From positions 62,001-126,000 of the forward strand of contig JAFUDX010000040.1 in assembly GCA_017464425.1 (NCBI GenBank): a DNA stretch of 64,000 bases. The letters are read 5' to 3'. Each line of letters opens with the position of its first letter. Positions within the stretch are counted from its first letter, which is position 1. Source of the stretch: Treponema sp. (GTDB lineage Bacteria; Spirochaetota; Spirochaetia; Treponematales; Treponemataceae). Under the pieces are notes generated by a model. It was given only the letters and a program-made list of their open reading frames with translations, was not told the origin of the DNA and did no database searches. Shown piece by piece: positions 34,607 to 43,286 of this stretch. Both the position numbers and the translations under genes were made by a program.

Positions 34607-36028
34607 ATGCAGGAACAGCCAGAACTTTCAGAAAAGGAAATAAAACGGCGCGAGCTTATGCTGTACGGAAAGCAGCTCACCGCAATCCTCACCATCGCTC
34701 TTCCCCTCGTTTTCTATGCAACAGTCGGTCAGGTTTTCCAACTCATAGACACATACATTGCCGCAAACATGAGCGCGACAACCGTATCAACCGTAAGTTT
34801 CGTAAGCCAGCTTGAAAAAATGATTCTCGCCGTCTCAAGCGCACTCTCAATCGGTGGCGGCGTTATGATTGCACGCTCGTTCGGAAGTGGCGACATGGAA
34901 AAAGTCAGGAGCGAAATCAGCACGCTGTTTTTTTTCTGCATCTTTATCGGGCTTGCCATCCTTGCCGTCATCATTCCGCTAATGTACCCGCTCTTAAAAC
35001 TGCTGAGAATGCCGGAAGAACTGCTCTTGCAGGGTACGCTCTATTCTTGTCTTGTCGTAACGAGTATCATCTTTCAGTTCATAAACACCATCTTTTTCGC
35101 CGTGCAAAAATCGCGGGGAAGCACAAAAATCATCATGATGGGGAATCTGCTCGTCCTTTTCATCAAGACATCGCTCAACATTCTCACGATAAACCTCATC
35201 GGGCACGGAAAAATCGACAAAACCTACGGGCTGTACTGTCTTCCCATCGCAACAATCACCGCGCATTTCGTCCTCACGCTGATTGCCCTGCACAACCTCA
35301 CTTCCAAAAAAAATCCGTTCAGGCTCAGTTTCAAATGCACGCAGTTCAAAAAAGTGTTTCTCTTCCCCCTCGCCTCTTTGAGCATTCCCGTGTTCCTTGA
35401 GAAATTCATTTTCGCATTCGGAAAAACGATGGTAAACTCGCTGTGCGCCTCTCTGGGAACAACGGTCGTGGGTGCGCTCGGCGTAAGCGACAGAATCTGC
35501 GGGCTTTCCACCAACCCGATTTCAGGCTTTCAGGAGGCGGAATCTTCGCTCATCTCAAACAATCTCGGAAACAAAAATGTAAAGCGGGCAATTTCGTTTT
35601 TTTATCGGACGGTCATTCTCACCATGAGTTATGTCATAGTTCTTTTTGTGATTATGTGCGTCTTCAGAATGGCGATAATCAATGCCTTTGCCAAAGGAAA
35701 TGCCTCGTTTGCCAGCGAAATCGACAAAATCTACTACTGGGAGCGGCTCGACACGATTCTTATCGCAGTGAATACGAGCGTCATGGGGCTTTTGTACGGA
35801 TTCGGCAAGACAAAAATCAGCATGATTCTCAACATAGCCCGTCTTTTTGCCTATCGAATTCCACTGCTCCTCGTGTTTCTAAAAATTCCTGCGATTTATG
35901 CGAGGCTCGGAATCAGCAGCGTGGGGCTTTCGATGTGCCTTTCAAATGGACTTACAGGTCTCACAGCAGGCATCGTCGCGATTATTTTCATACGGAAAGA
36001 ACTGAAGAAAAACGCGGGGCAATCTTAG
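34607..36028 (+). CDS. MATE-family efflux transporter
   Basis: A 473-residue multidrug and toxic compound extrusion protein with about 12 membrane segments in two six-helix halves. The first half carries the typical LPLVFYATVGQVFQLIDTYI and GGGVMIARSFGSGD segments. The second half repeats them as LSIPVFLEKFIFAFGKTMVN and GFQEAESSLISNNLG. MATE proteins export cationic compounds against Na+ or H+. It is monocistronic, divergent from the propeller/lipoprotein pair, and its promoter is covered by an inverted repeat that may allow drug-responsive control. An ATCTGTG hairpin separates it from the convergent gene at 36097. Confidence 0.93.
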   Translation: MQEQPELSEKEIKRRELMLYGKQLTAILTIALPLVFYATVGQVFQLIDTYIAANMSATTVSTVSFVSQLEKMILAVSSALSIGGGVMIARSFGSGDMEKVRSEISTLFFFCIFIGLAILAVIIPLMYPLLKLLRMPEELLLQGTLYSCLVVTSIIFQFINTIFFAVQKSRGSTKIIMMGNLLVLFIKTSLNILTINLIGHGKIDKTYGLYCLPIATITAHFVLTLIALHNLTSKKNPFRLSFKCTQFKKVFLFPLASLSIPVFLEKFIFAFGKTMVNSLCASLGTTVVGALGVSDRICGLSTNPISGFQEAESSLISNNLGNKNVKRAISFFYRTVILTMSYVIVLFVIMCVFRMAIINAFAKGNASFASEIDKIYYWERLDTILIAVNTSVMGLLYGFGKTKISMILNIARLFAYRIPLLLVFLKIPAIYARLGISSVGLSMCLSNGLTGLTAGIVAIIFIRKELKKNAGQS

Positions 36029-36042
36029 AAAATAGGAAAATG

Positions 36043-36092
36043 CCACAGATTATGTATTACTTAATCATCTGTGCCATCTGTGTAATCTGTGG
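36043..36092. repeat. ATCTGTG-family inverted repeat between convergent genes
   Basis: CCACAGATTA (36043-36052) pairs with TAATCTGTGG (36083-36092), with two further ATCTGTG units on the right arm. It lies 14 nt after the MATE stop and ends 4 nt before the stop of the opposing gene, a good site for a bidirectional terminator. Confidence 0.75.
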
Positions 36093-36096
36093 TTTC

Positions 36097-36851
36097 TCAA
36101 TTTATTATGTATATCGGAAATTCGATTTCGTACGGTGTGACATAGGAATTCTTTTTTGAAGAGTCGGCATCAATCCGAATGGAAAGAAAATAGTAGCCAG
36201 AGTGGTAGAATGAAATTGTGCAAGTGCGCGTGATTGAGTCATATTCGCTTTCGGAAATCTCGTTTTTAAATTCGGTGTTTTTATAGACGAAATCATGCGC
36301 GTCGTCAATGAGATTAAAAGCCGAATAAGACTTTCCGTTGTAGGAACTTTCAGAACTTTCAAAAAGGCGGACGGTGATTTTTGCATCGGAAAAATCTGCT
36401 GAAAAGGCGTGAGATTCGCCCCGTCACATTCAGCGGTAACTTCCACAACAAGCCAAAATTCCCCCGCCTCAGCAAACGAAACGGAAAAAGAGCGCGAAAC
36501 GGAACTGTATTCAGAATCAGCGATTGAATTTGTGAAGATATTGTCGGCGGATTTTGTAAAGGTAGGCTCATCGCTCGCGAGCGTAAAATCAAGATACGGT
36601 TTTTCGGAAGAATTCGGCTTGCTAAGATACACGGAAATGAGAGCGTCTTCATAGTTGGAATTTGAAATCTTCCCGCTCAAAGTGACCGTCCTCGTTTGGG
36701 AAACAACGCACTTTCTGCCATCGATGGAAATCTCAAACTCTCCCGCATAGTGGGGATAGTAGCCAGATTCGCCGTCGGTACAGTCCGTGAACGAAGAAAC
36801 GAGTGGAAGCAAGAGAAGAAATAAAAATTTAAGATAATTTTTACCTTTCAT
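36097..36851 (-). pseudogene. Secreted protein with two similar domains, broken by a frameshift
   Basis: The frame from ATG 36851 has a signal peptide (MKGKNYLKFLFLLLLPLVSS) and one domain containing IADSEYSSVSRSFSVSFAEA. After TAECDG it goes out of register at a run of four C (36419-36422, plus strand). If one G is added to the minus-strand G-run, the frame continues to a stop at 36097-36099 and yields a second copy of the domain, with ISESEYDSITRTCTISFYHS, that plainly resembles the first. The alternative frame gives low-complexity sequence to 36105. So the real protein has two repeated beta-rich domains and this copy carries a one-base indel, a true mutation or a sequencing error. TACAAT ends 6 nt before the ATG. 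Function unknown. Confidence 0.7.
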
Positions 36852-36857
36852 ACTTCT

Positions 36858-36863
36858 ATTGTA
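36858..36863 (-). promoter_or_regulatory. -10 hexamer (TACAAT) for a leaderless mRNA
   Basis: Minus strand TACAAT, 6 nt, ATG at 36851; this also selects that ATG over the upstream one at 36869. Confidence 0.5.
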
Positions 36864-36896
36864 GCACACAGATAAGAAAGTGCAAGAGGGCTTTCC

Positions 36897-37591
36897 CTAG
36901 TCCACCACGATAATGCGCTTGTTAAAGAAATCCATAACGGACTGCTTGATTTCTTCGGGGGAGCGCGTTTTTAAGATGTAGTCTTCGGGCTTTAGGTGAA
37001 CCACGCTCATAATGCTTTCCTTGTCGTTTTTTGCCGTAAGGAAGATGACGGGCAAGTCCTTCATGTTTTTGTCGGTGCGGATTTTCGTGAACTTCTCCGC
37101 GAATGATGGCGGCATGGCAAAAACTGAAAGTTCAGCCATAATTCGGTCCAAGCCGTCAATGTCGAATGAATCAGCACAGGCAGAAAGTTTTGAAAGCTTT
37201 TCGTTCAAGTCGGATTCTGAAATTTCCGCTTTGTCGGAAGCATTTTCTTCTTCGCTTTGAACGAGCACTTCAAACTTCTCTCTGAATGCACGGTATTTTT
37301 CCATAAGCGGCGCGTGCCTTGCTCGAACTTCGTCAGCAAGTTTTTTGTCCGAGAGTTCTTCAAGCTCCGCCGCCATTTTTGAGACTTCCATTGCGCCGAT
37401 AAGCCGCGATGTGCTCTTTAGGGCATGGACTTTGGTGCAGTAATTGTCCCAGTCCTCTTCCGCAAAGTAGCCGTCAAGCTCGCGCGATTTTTCGTCGATT
37501 GAGTCGTAGTATTTTTTGACGGTGGATTCGAGCAATTCCGCCGTTCCGCAATTCTGCAAGGCGGCTTCGACCTCAATTCGTAATTTGCGCG
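36897..37591 (-). pseudogene. HPt domain fused to half a receiver domain (hybrid-kinase remnant)
   Basis: The readable part begins RIEVEAALQNCG, as in the HPt module at the end of hybrid kinases (compare the gene at 63126, which has LDIEAALKNCG). The phospho-His is in HALKSTSRLIGA. After a linker like that of the 63126 protein, the sequence switches abruptly at about TKIRTDKNMKDLPVIFLTA to the C-terminal half of a response-regulator receiver, keeping the Thr and Lys segments (FLTA, YILKTRSP) but lacking the phospho-Asp half. There is no good start codon: an in-frame TGA lies just upstream and a repeat element begins about 20 nt further. It looks like an internally deleted, 5'-truncated remnant, although the His is intact. 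Confidence 0.75.
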
Positions 37592-37613
37592 TTCAAATAA
37601 GGCCGACAACGAT

Positions 37614-37645
37614 GGGCGTTCCCCACCTACGGCGGGTCGGGCTTT
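37614..37645 (+). repeat. GGGCGTTCCC-type dispersed repeat, copy B
   Basis: GGGCGTTCCCC followed by a short GGCGG stem and GGGTCGGGCTTT. It is in inverted orientation relative to copy C (40171-40312). Its GGGCG end faces the broken 5' end of the HPt remnant and its other end faces the defence cassette. Confidence 0.7.
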
Positions 37646-37656
37646 AAAAACACAAC

Positions 37657-37684
37657 AGCCGTACCAACACACGCTGATACGGCT
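37657..37684. terminator. Hairpin inside the 37.59-37.86 kb gene-free stretch
   Basis: AGCCGTA and TACGGCT pair across a 14-nt loop. The remaining gene-free stretch to 37864 is AT-rich and holds two near-identical palindromes around CCTTATTTTAAGG (about 37792-37805) and CCTTATTTTATGG (about 37833-37845). I see no gene there. Confidence 0.4.
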
Positions 37685-37864
37685 TGCAAGGTTAGTATAC
37701 AGATAATTGCTTATGTTAAATATATAGAAAAAAGCAAAGAAAAAAAGTTAAGTTTCCGCAAAATGAGGAATAATTGTGCGAAATCAAGGATTCCTTATTT
37801 TAAGGAAGCCTGTTTTTCTTTGGGAATAGCAATCCTTATTTTATGGAAAGATGTAGTTTCGCCT

Positions 37865-38956
37865 TTACACATTGCTCTTCCGCCTGTTGCAGTCAGCACA
37901 CAACATCTGGCAGTTTTCGGCAATCGTTTTTCCGCCACGGCTCCACGGCGTAATATGGTCGGCTTGCATTTCTTCGATTGAGAAAGTCATTCCGCACTTG
38001 GGGCAAACGCCTTTCTGTCGCTCAAAGGCGGCTCGTGCCATTTTGGGCGTGAACGCGCGGATTGAGAGATGTTTTTCCTCGCCGCTCAAAAGGTACTCGT
38101 AAATCCCTGAGTTGTTTGTCACATCGTCATCTTCCATAAGCTCGACGATTCGCGCTTCAAGCGTTTTTGCATCGTACTGATTTTTGCCGTACTTGTTGAA
38201 CGCCCCGCCCCAGTCGCGCCCTTTCATTTCCTTGCGGTAGTTGGGGAAAATCACCTGCACCCAGTCGATAACAGAATTGAAATAAAGCCACAATTCATTA
38301 CAGTTTGGGTCATGTTGATGAGTAGACATATAATCTTCAATCTCAATGCCGTCACGAGCGGAAATCCAACGAAGAGCAGTTTCAAGATAGTCCTGTCGGA
38401 TTGCAGAACCGCTCATATATTTTTCTGCAATTTGATAAGCCGCACAGCCAGTCTTTGAAAAATATCGCTTTGCTTCGGTAAGCCATTCGCCTGTATACAT
38501 CGCGTTCCGCAATTCTTGGTTGGTAAGTTGTTCACCCGCAATGTTGATTGTCTTAAACCAATCTAGCTTTTCACGGTCGTTACCCTCGCAAATATAAATC
38601 ATAAGTTTGTAGTTAAGGATTTGCTCTTGTTCTGTTTTTGTGAGATTTGAAAAAGTCCGATGGTCGATGGAAAATCTTCCTACAACATAATGACAAAGAC
38701 TTATTGTTCGTTGTTGTCCATCCAAAAGTTCAAAGTTACCATTATCGTCTTTTGCCCAATACATAACATTGAGAGGAAATCCTTTTTGTACAGTACGGAT
38801 TACATCATCGCGTTGTTTGTCTTTATAAACAAATTCACGCTGAAATGCAGGACGAATATTCAACCGCCCGTTATAGCCAATGACTCCGTACTCATCATTA
38901 TCCACAAAGTTTTCCGCGATTTCCCGCACCGTAATTTCATGAAGTTCAATTTTCAT
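37865..38956 (-). CDS. DUF262 (GmrSD-like) protein with C-terminal HNH nuclease
   Basis: A 363-residue two-domain protein. Residues ~10-200 form a DUF262/ParB-like NTPase domain with the signature LLDGQQRTISL and NIRPAFQREFVY. The last ~60 residues form an HNH nuclease: CPKCG, ADHITPWSRGGK, N and LCADCNRRK give the Zn-binding cysteines and the catalytic His. DUF262 proteins include GmrSD type IV restriction enzymes and SspE-like modification-sensing effectors. Those usually carry DUF1524, so the plain HNH here is a variant. AAGGAG precedes the ATG. It lies about 100 nt downstream of an EcoRI-family adenine methylase on the same strand, and the pair is bounded by inverted repeats, so a phage-restriction role is likely. 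Confidence 0.9.
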   Translation of the reverse strand: MKIELHEITVREIAENFVDNDEYGVIGYNGRLNIRPAFQREFVYKDKQRDDVIRTVQKGFPLNVMYWAKDDNGNFELLDGQQRTISLCHYVVGRFSIDHRTFSNLTKTEQEQILNYKLMIYICEGNDREKLDWFKTINIAGEQLTNQELRNAMYTGEWLTEAKRYFSKTGCAAYQIAEKYMSGSAIRQDYLETALRWISARDGIEIEDYMSTHQHDPNCNELWLYFNSVIDWVQVIFPNYRKEMKGRDWGGAFNKYGKNQYDAKTLEARIVELMEDDDVTNNSGIYEYLLSGEEKHLSIRAFTPKMARAAFERQKGVCPKCGMTFSIEEMQADHITPWSRGGKTIAENCQMLCADCNRRKSNV

Positions 38957-39002
38957 AGTGTATAACTCCTTTTTTAGTTCTACATATATATATGCGGAGA
39001 AA

Positions 39003-39058
39003 TGCGATTTTCGGCAATGGAAAATTATAATTTTTTGTTATTTTTGAAAAATTTTCAA
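39003..39058 (+). repeat. TTTTCGGCAA-family repeat, short copy
   Basis: GATTTTCGGCAATGG followed by A/T-rich sequence ending TTTTTGAAAAATTTT. It shares the core and the following layout with the longer copies at 52489-52587 and 59391-59487. Confidence 0.5.
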
Positions 39059-39060
39059 CA

Positions 39061-40125
39061 TTACGGCTTTCGTCGTATGATTACACGGCTATACGGACAT
39101 TTTGGCTCACCATTCTTATCATAATAAGCAATATCCGTTCTTCCACGATGATTTTTTTTAATTCCAATAGAAGCCGCTAATTCACCGCTACCTATTCCAA
39201 TAATTTCAAATTGGTCAGGATTATAAATTTGTATGAATGTATCGGGAACCCCAATATTACCAAAATAATCTTTTGGTATATCGCTGATTTTTCCGCAGTC
39301 TATGCCGTCATAGTTAAAATAAGTTGGGTACTCTTCTGGAGTATATTTTCGGAACATTATAAGTTCTTCATGTCGTTTTTTGATTTCAAGATTCGTAAAC
39401 CATGTAACACCATTCACCCGAATCATGCCCTCTTTATGTTGGCTTGATTTTGCATAATCGACATATTTTGTGTTGATGAAAAATCCGACATTTCCCCGAA
39501 AACCATAGCCAAGCCATAACTTGTTGTCACGGATAAGCGGAAAAATTTCTTTGTAGTGAATGGCATTTTGATTTCCGATTATTATGAATCTTTTCTCGTA
39601 CTTGACTAACTGCGCTACATATTCCCTAAAAAGACTGAACGGTGGATTCGTAACCACAATATCCGCTTCTTTTAAAAGTTCAATACATTCTTCGCTTCTG
39701 AAATCACCGTCACCTTTTAAGAGTTCGCATGAGTTCTTTTTGTTCTGCAAGAGCCATTCGACATCGGCTAAATCAATCGCACCGTCATTGTTGTAGTCAG
39801 CAACTTCGGTAATCACGGCTTTGTAAGGCGGACGGATTTCTTTTACTTCGGGGGTAAGTTCTGGGAAAAGTGGTAATTCAGTGTATGCAATTGGGCTACC
39901 ACGGTAGCAAGTGGCAATCAGTTTTTTCAAGCCCAAAGCATTAAAATTCATTGCAAAATATTTGAAAAAATTTGATTCATACGGGTCATCGCAGTTACAG
40001 AATACGGTTTTTCCTTTGAAATGTTCCGTGTAGTGACCGAGTTCGTGTTCTATGTCTGTGAGCTGTGTGTAAAACTCATCGTTTTTCTGCGCTTTCGCTT
40101 GGTTCAAGTCTTTGTTCTGCGTCAT
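39061..40125 (-). CDS. EcoRI-family adenine-specific DNA methyltransferase
   Basis: A ~354-residue adenine methylase of the EcoRI_methylase type. It opens with KNDEFYTQLTDIEHEL and contains FCNCDDPYESNFFKYFA (AdoMet region), the catalytic motif IVVTNPPFSLF and the later IIGNQNAIHY and LGYGFRGNVGF segments. Between them is the loop DYNNDGAIDLAD, an EF-hand/dockerin-like calcium-loop pattern. An ATG at 40131 also exists; I choose Met3 (40125, MTQNKDL) because TATATT lies exactly 6 nt before it. It is the first gene of the two-gene cassette with the DUF262-HNH protein and probably protects host DNA from it. Confidence 0.9.
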   Translation of the reverse strand: MTQNKDLNQAKAQKNDEFYTQLTDIEHELGHYTEHFKGKTVFCNCDDPYESNFFKYFAMNFNALGLKKLIATCYRGSPIAYTELPLFPELTPEVKEIRPPYKAVITEVADYNNDGAIDLADVEWLLQNKKNSCELLKGDGDFRSEECIELLKEADIVVTNPPFSLFREYVAQLVKYEKRFIIIGNQNAIHYKEIFPLIRDNKLWLGYGFRGNVGFFINTKYVDYAKSSQHKEGMIRVNGVTWFTNLEIKKRHEELIMFRKYTPEEYPTYFNYDGIDCGKISDIPKDYFGNIGVPDTFIQIYNPDQFEIIGIGSGELAASIGIKKNHRGRTDIAYYDKNGEPKCPYSRVIIRRKP

Positions 40126-40131
40126 AAACAT

Positions 40132-40137
40132 AATATA
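40132..40137 (-). promoter_or_regulatory. -10 hexamer (TATATT) for a leaderless methylase mRNA
   Basis: Minus strand TATATT, 6 nt (itself containing the upstream ATG), then ATG at 40125. Confidence 0.35.
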
Positions 40138-40170
40138 TCTCTTTTCACGATTTTTTTCTACAGTTTGAAA

Positions 40171-40312
40171 GCGTTAGGGATTGCAGGGGCGCGAAGCGTT
40201 GCGGAATGAGCGTAGCGAATGAAGCAATGGAGCGCGGTTAGCGCGGAACCCAAACGAGCACGACAACGAAGGTGCTCGCGAAAAGCCCGACCGCCTTTAG
40301 GCGGGAACGCCC
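40171..40312 (-). repeat. GGGCGTTCCC-type dispersed repeat, copy C (longest)
   Basis: Read on the minus strand: GGGCGTTCCCGCC, AAGGCGGTCGGGCTTTTCGC, then a GAGCACC..CGTGCTC stem, TTCCGCGC..GCGC, TCCATTGCTTCATTCGCTAC and a terminal CCCTAACGC. It contains several nested stems. Its GGGCG end runs in frame into the Cache remnant and supplies that remnant's TAA stop; its other end lies 34 nt upstream of the methylase promoter hexamer. Confidence 0.75.
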
Positions 40313-41031
40313 AACACTTTCGGCATTACTTGACCACCCTGCACCACCAAAAACCATTCCAAATCTTCAAGATAGCGCGTGAGACGGAAGCCTGAGATTC
40401 CCTTGCTTGTGTAAACGAATGCGCTGCTTCCCGCTTTGTCGGCGATTGCCTCTGAAATGTAGGCGTTTTCGATGTTCGCGCTGTCGGTGTCAACCTGCAC
40501 AAGACCGTCCTGTTCGATAAGATTGATTTTTACTCCGTATTCCCGTTCCGAAAGCGTGAGCAAATCCTGCAAGTCGTCCATAAAAAGCCCCCACGCCGCA
40601 CACGCCCATAAGCGAGCCGTCATTGTCCGTTATGCGCACATTGACGAAAACCGTCCAGCGGTAATCGTTCACTTGGTCGCGGTCAGTGTCCAAATCCAAG
40701 TTCTTTCCCGAATTCAGAAAAAGCTGATACCAAATGTCGTACGGCTCTTTCTCCGGGTTGACGATTTTTGCGATTCCGCCCGGCGTGTAATAGCGGCGCG
40801 TTTTTTCAGAGACGACAAAAGTCGCGATATAGCCGAATTTTTCTTTGATTGCCGAAAGATACGCGCTTATTTCCGCCTCGATTTCTTTTTCGCTTGTGTT
40901 CAGCTCGTTTTTCAGAGCCTTGTGCAGAAACGCATCGACCGCCATGCTTTTTGAGATGACAATCGGCTTTTCGACGGCTGATTTTAGGGAATCATAGATG
41001 TGCGAGGCAATCAGCGTGTTTTTGTCCGCTT
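40297..41031 (-). pseudogene. Remnant of a Cache-type sensor protein (frameshifted, both ends lost)
   Basis: The readable sequence covers an extracytoplasmic Cache sensor domain: SHIYDSLKSAVEKPIVISKS, IWYQLFLNSGKNLDLD, DYRWTVFVNVRITDNDG and RYLEDLEWFLVVQGG. It occupies two frames that switch at a run of five C (40588-40592, plus strand); removing one base restores GVCGVG-LFMDDLQDLL. There is no start codon or first membrane helix at the upstream end, which runs directly out of the stop of the chemoreceptor at 41032. No signalling output domain follows; the frame ends inside repeat copy C. Similar Cache domains front diguanylate cyclases, so it may be the missing half of the truncated GGDEF gene at 45421. 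Confidence 0.8.
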
Positions 41032-43191
41032 TTACACCGTAAACTGGTCAACCTGCTTTCCCATCTCGCCGATTGAATTTTCCATGAGCTTTGAGATGTG
41101 GGCGAGCGAAAAGCCTGCGCTGTCGATTTTTGACGCGCTCGCGCTCATTTCACCCATACTCTGCTTCATGCTGTCGGTCTCTTTTTGGAGCGTTCCGATG
41201 TTTTCCACAATCACGCGGCTGTCATGGCTCATTTCTTTTGACGCCCCCTGCACCTCGTTCGTGCTGTCGTTCATGTTATGGAGCGCGTTTGTAATCTGAA
41301 CGCTTCCTTCCTGCTGCTCTGCCATCGCCGCCTTTATCTGCTGCACGAGGGTGTCTGTCTCATGGATTTCTGACGCAAGGTGGGCGTAGCCCTGAACGCC
41401 TCGCTGGGTTGCCTCTACGACCGTGCCGATTGTGTTCTGAATGCGGTTAAGCTGCTCGCCGATTGTCTTTGACTGCGTGCTTGAAGTCTCGGAAAGTTTT
41501 CGGATTTCGTCCGCGACGACGGCAAAGCCTTTTCCCGCCTCGCCCGCGTGAGCCGCCTCGATTGCGGCGTTCATTGCAAGCAAGTTCGTCTGCTCTGCGA
41601 TTGAAGCGATTACGGAGTTCGCCTCGCTCAAAAGCTTGGACTGGTTTTCGATTTCGCTGATTTTTTCCTGAAGCTCATTCTGTGTCTTCGCGCCGCTTTC
41701 GGCATCTGCTTCAAGCGTTCCGAATGAGACAGCCATCTTATCGACCGAGCGGTTCACTTCGCTTATGTTTCCAATCATCTGCTCAACCGCGCTCGAAGCC
41801 CCCTGCACTGATTCTGCCTGAGCCGCGACGAGATTTTCAAGAGATGTAATTCCTTTTAAGATTTTGTTCACGCTGTCCGCGGTCTGGGAAACGCTCGCCG
41901 TCTGTGAGCCAAGCTCGCCCGTCATGTTTGAAATGCTTGAGCTAATCTGCGTGATTGCCGCCATCGCCTCGTTCGTGGAATTGTTCAGCGTGTTTCCCGC
42001 CTCTGTGAGCGCGCCTTTCGTCTGCTTCATGCTCGTGATGATTTCCTGCAAGGTTTTTGAATACAAGTTGAAGCTTTCAGCCACATCGCCAATCTCATTC
42101 TTTGACTTAACGCTGATTCGTTTGGTGAGGTCGGCTTTTCCAGCGACAATTTGGTTTGCGTTCTCGCTGATGCTGTTCTGAATGGTCTTGAGCGGTCGGA
42201 TGACTTTTCGTGTAGCGATTGCCGTTCCCAAAGCCGCGAGAATTGCAAAGATAACGCAGATTGCAACCGTTGTGGTAAGTGTTTTGTGGAACGCCGCAAA
42301 AACCGTCTCTTTTGGGCAGAACGCAAGAATCTGGTAGCCTGTCTTTGTGTTGGTGACTTTCTTTGTAAGGTAGGTGCTGTAAGTGCCGCCCGGAACGGTG
42401 ACAGAGCCATTCTGTTCAGAAGAAGAGAAAAATGAGGCAAGCTCAGGGATTCCGACTTCCGAGACATTCTTAAAGTTGTTCTTTCGGATTCCAGTGTCAG
42501 CAAGGACCGTGCCATCGTTCTGAACCATCATGAAGAACGAGCCTTCGCCCAAGTTCATCGCCTCTAAGATTGTATTGAGCGTGTCGAGCGAAACTTCTAT
42601 TGAAGCGTTGCCGATGAACGAGCCGCCATCATCATACACGCTTTTTGTGATTCCAACGACGGTTGCCCCGACTGTTGAAGCAAAGGCATCGGTAATCATA
42701 ACTTTTCCGTTTCCCTTGTTCGCAGTCTCATACCAGCCGCGCTTTCTGGGGTCATAGCCGCCGCTCATTGAACTGTCAAAATTCGTAGCATAGCCGCCCC
42801 ACTTTGTTCCGATGTAGATTTCCGCAATGTCGCTGTCGCTCCCCGCAAAATTCTTGCAGACTTTTCGGATTGCTTCTTCCGTAGGGCTTTTTTCGTAGCC
42901 TAAGATCTGAATCGTTCCCGTTTCGCTTACGAAAGAATGAATCGTATCATCGGCATTTTTTACCGCATCAGTTTGTGAAAACACATTCAGTTCGACTTCT
43001 TTTGCCCCGAAGAACATTGAAATCGAATCGGAAAATTCAGAGAGTGCCGTTTCCGCGCTCGAATAGAAATTCTCCTGACAGTTTCTTGAAAAGAAAACAC
43101 CGACCGTAACAGAAGAAATCGCCACCACCATAAGAATGATGAGTACGACTCCGATTGAAAATTTTGATGAGAGGGAAATACGTTTTTTCAT
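41032..43191 (-). CDS. Methyl-accepting chemotaxis protein with dCache sensor
   Basis: A 719-residue chemoreceptor. Membrane helix 1 ([20 protein letters not shown]) precedes a double-Cache periplasmic domain ([37 protein letters not shown]-like [12 protein letters not shown]). Helix 2 ([18 protein letters not shown]), a HAMP domain and the cytoplasmic signalling domain follow. The signalling hairpin is [19 protein letters not shown], then [16 protein letters not shown]. No CheR/CheB-docking pentapeptide is seen at the C-terminus (VDQFTV). GGAG lies before the ATG. It appears complete and is the only clearly intact signalling gene between 36 and 46 kb. Confidence 0.95.
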   Translation of the reverse strand: MKKRISLSSKFSIGVVLIILMVVAISSVTVGVFFSRNCQENFYSSAETALSEFSDSISMFFGAKEVELNVFSQTDAVKNADDTIHSFVSETGTIQILGYEKSPTEEAIRKVCKNFAGSDSDIAEIYIGTKWGGYATNFDSSMSGGYDPRKRGWYETANKGNGKVMITDAFASTVGATVVGITKSVYDDGGSFIGNASIEVSLDTLNTILEAMNLGEGSFFMMVQNDGTVLADTGIRKNNFKNVSEVGIPELASFFSSSEQNGSVTVPGGTYSTYLTKKVTNTKTGYQILAFCPKETVFAAFHKTLTTTVAICVIFAILAALGTAIATRKVIRPLKTIQNSISENANQIVAGKADLTKRISVKSKNEIGDVAESFNLYSKTLQEIITSMKQTKGALTEAGNTLNNSTNEAMAAITQISSSISNMTGELGSQTASVSQTADSVNKILKGITSLENLVAAQAESVQGASSAVEQMIGNISEVNRSVDKMAVSFGTLEADAESGAKTQNELQEKISEIENQSKLLSEANSVIASIAEQTNLLAMNAAIEAAHAGEAGKGFAVVADEIRKLSETSSTQSKTIGEQLNRIQNTIGTVVEATQRGVQGYAHLASEIHETDTLVQQIKAAMAEQQEGSVQITNALHNMNDSTNEVQGASKEMSHDSRVIVENIGTLQKETDSMKQSMGEMSASASKIDSAGFSLAHISKLMENSIGEMGKQVDQFTV

Positions 43192-43286
43192 ATAAAATGC
43201 TCCAAAACAATACAGTTATTATATTATAACATGTATCAAAACTTTTTAAAGAAAAAATCCCGCGCATTTGCATATTTACCCGCAGC

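Noticed and set aside
37763-37981. Plus-strand 72-codon frame opposite the DUF262-HNH 3' end
   Set aside because: It has no ribosome-binding site and half of it is antisense to the HNH domain.
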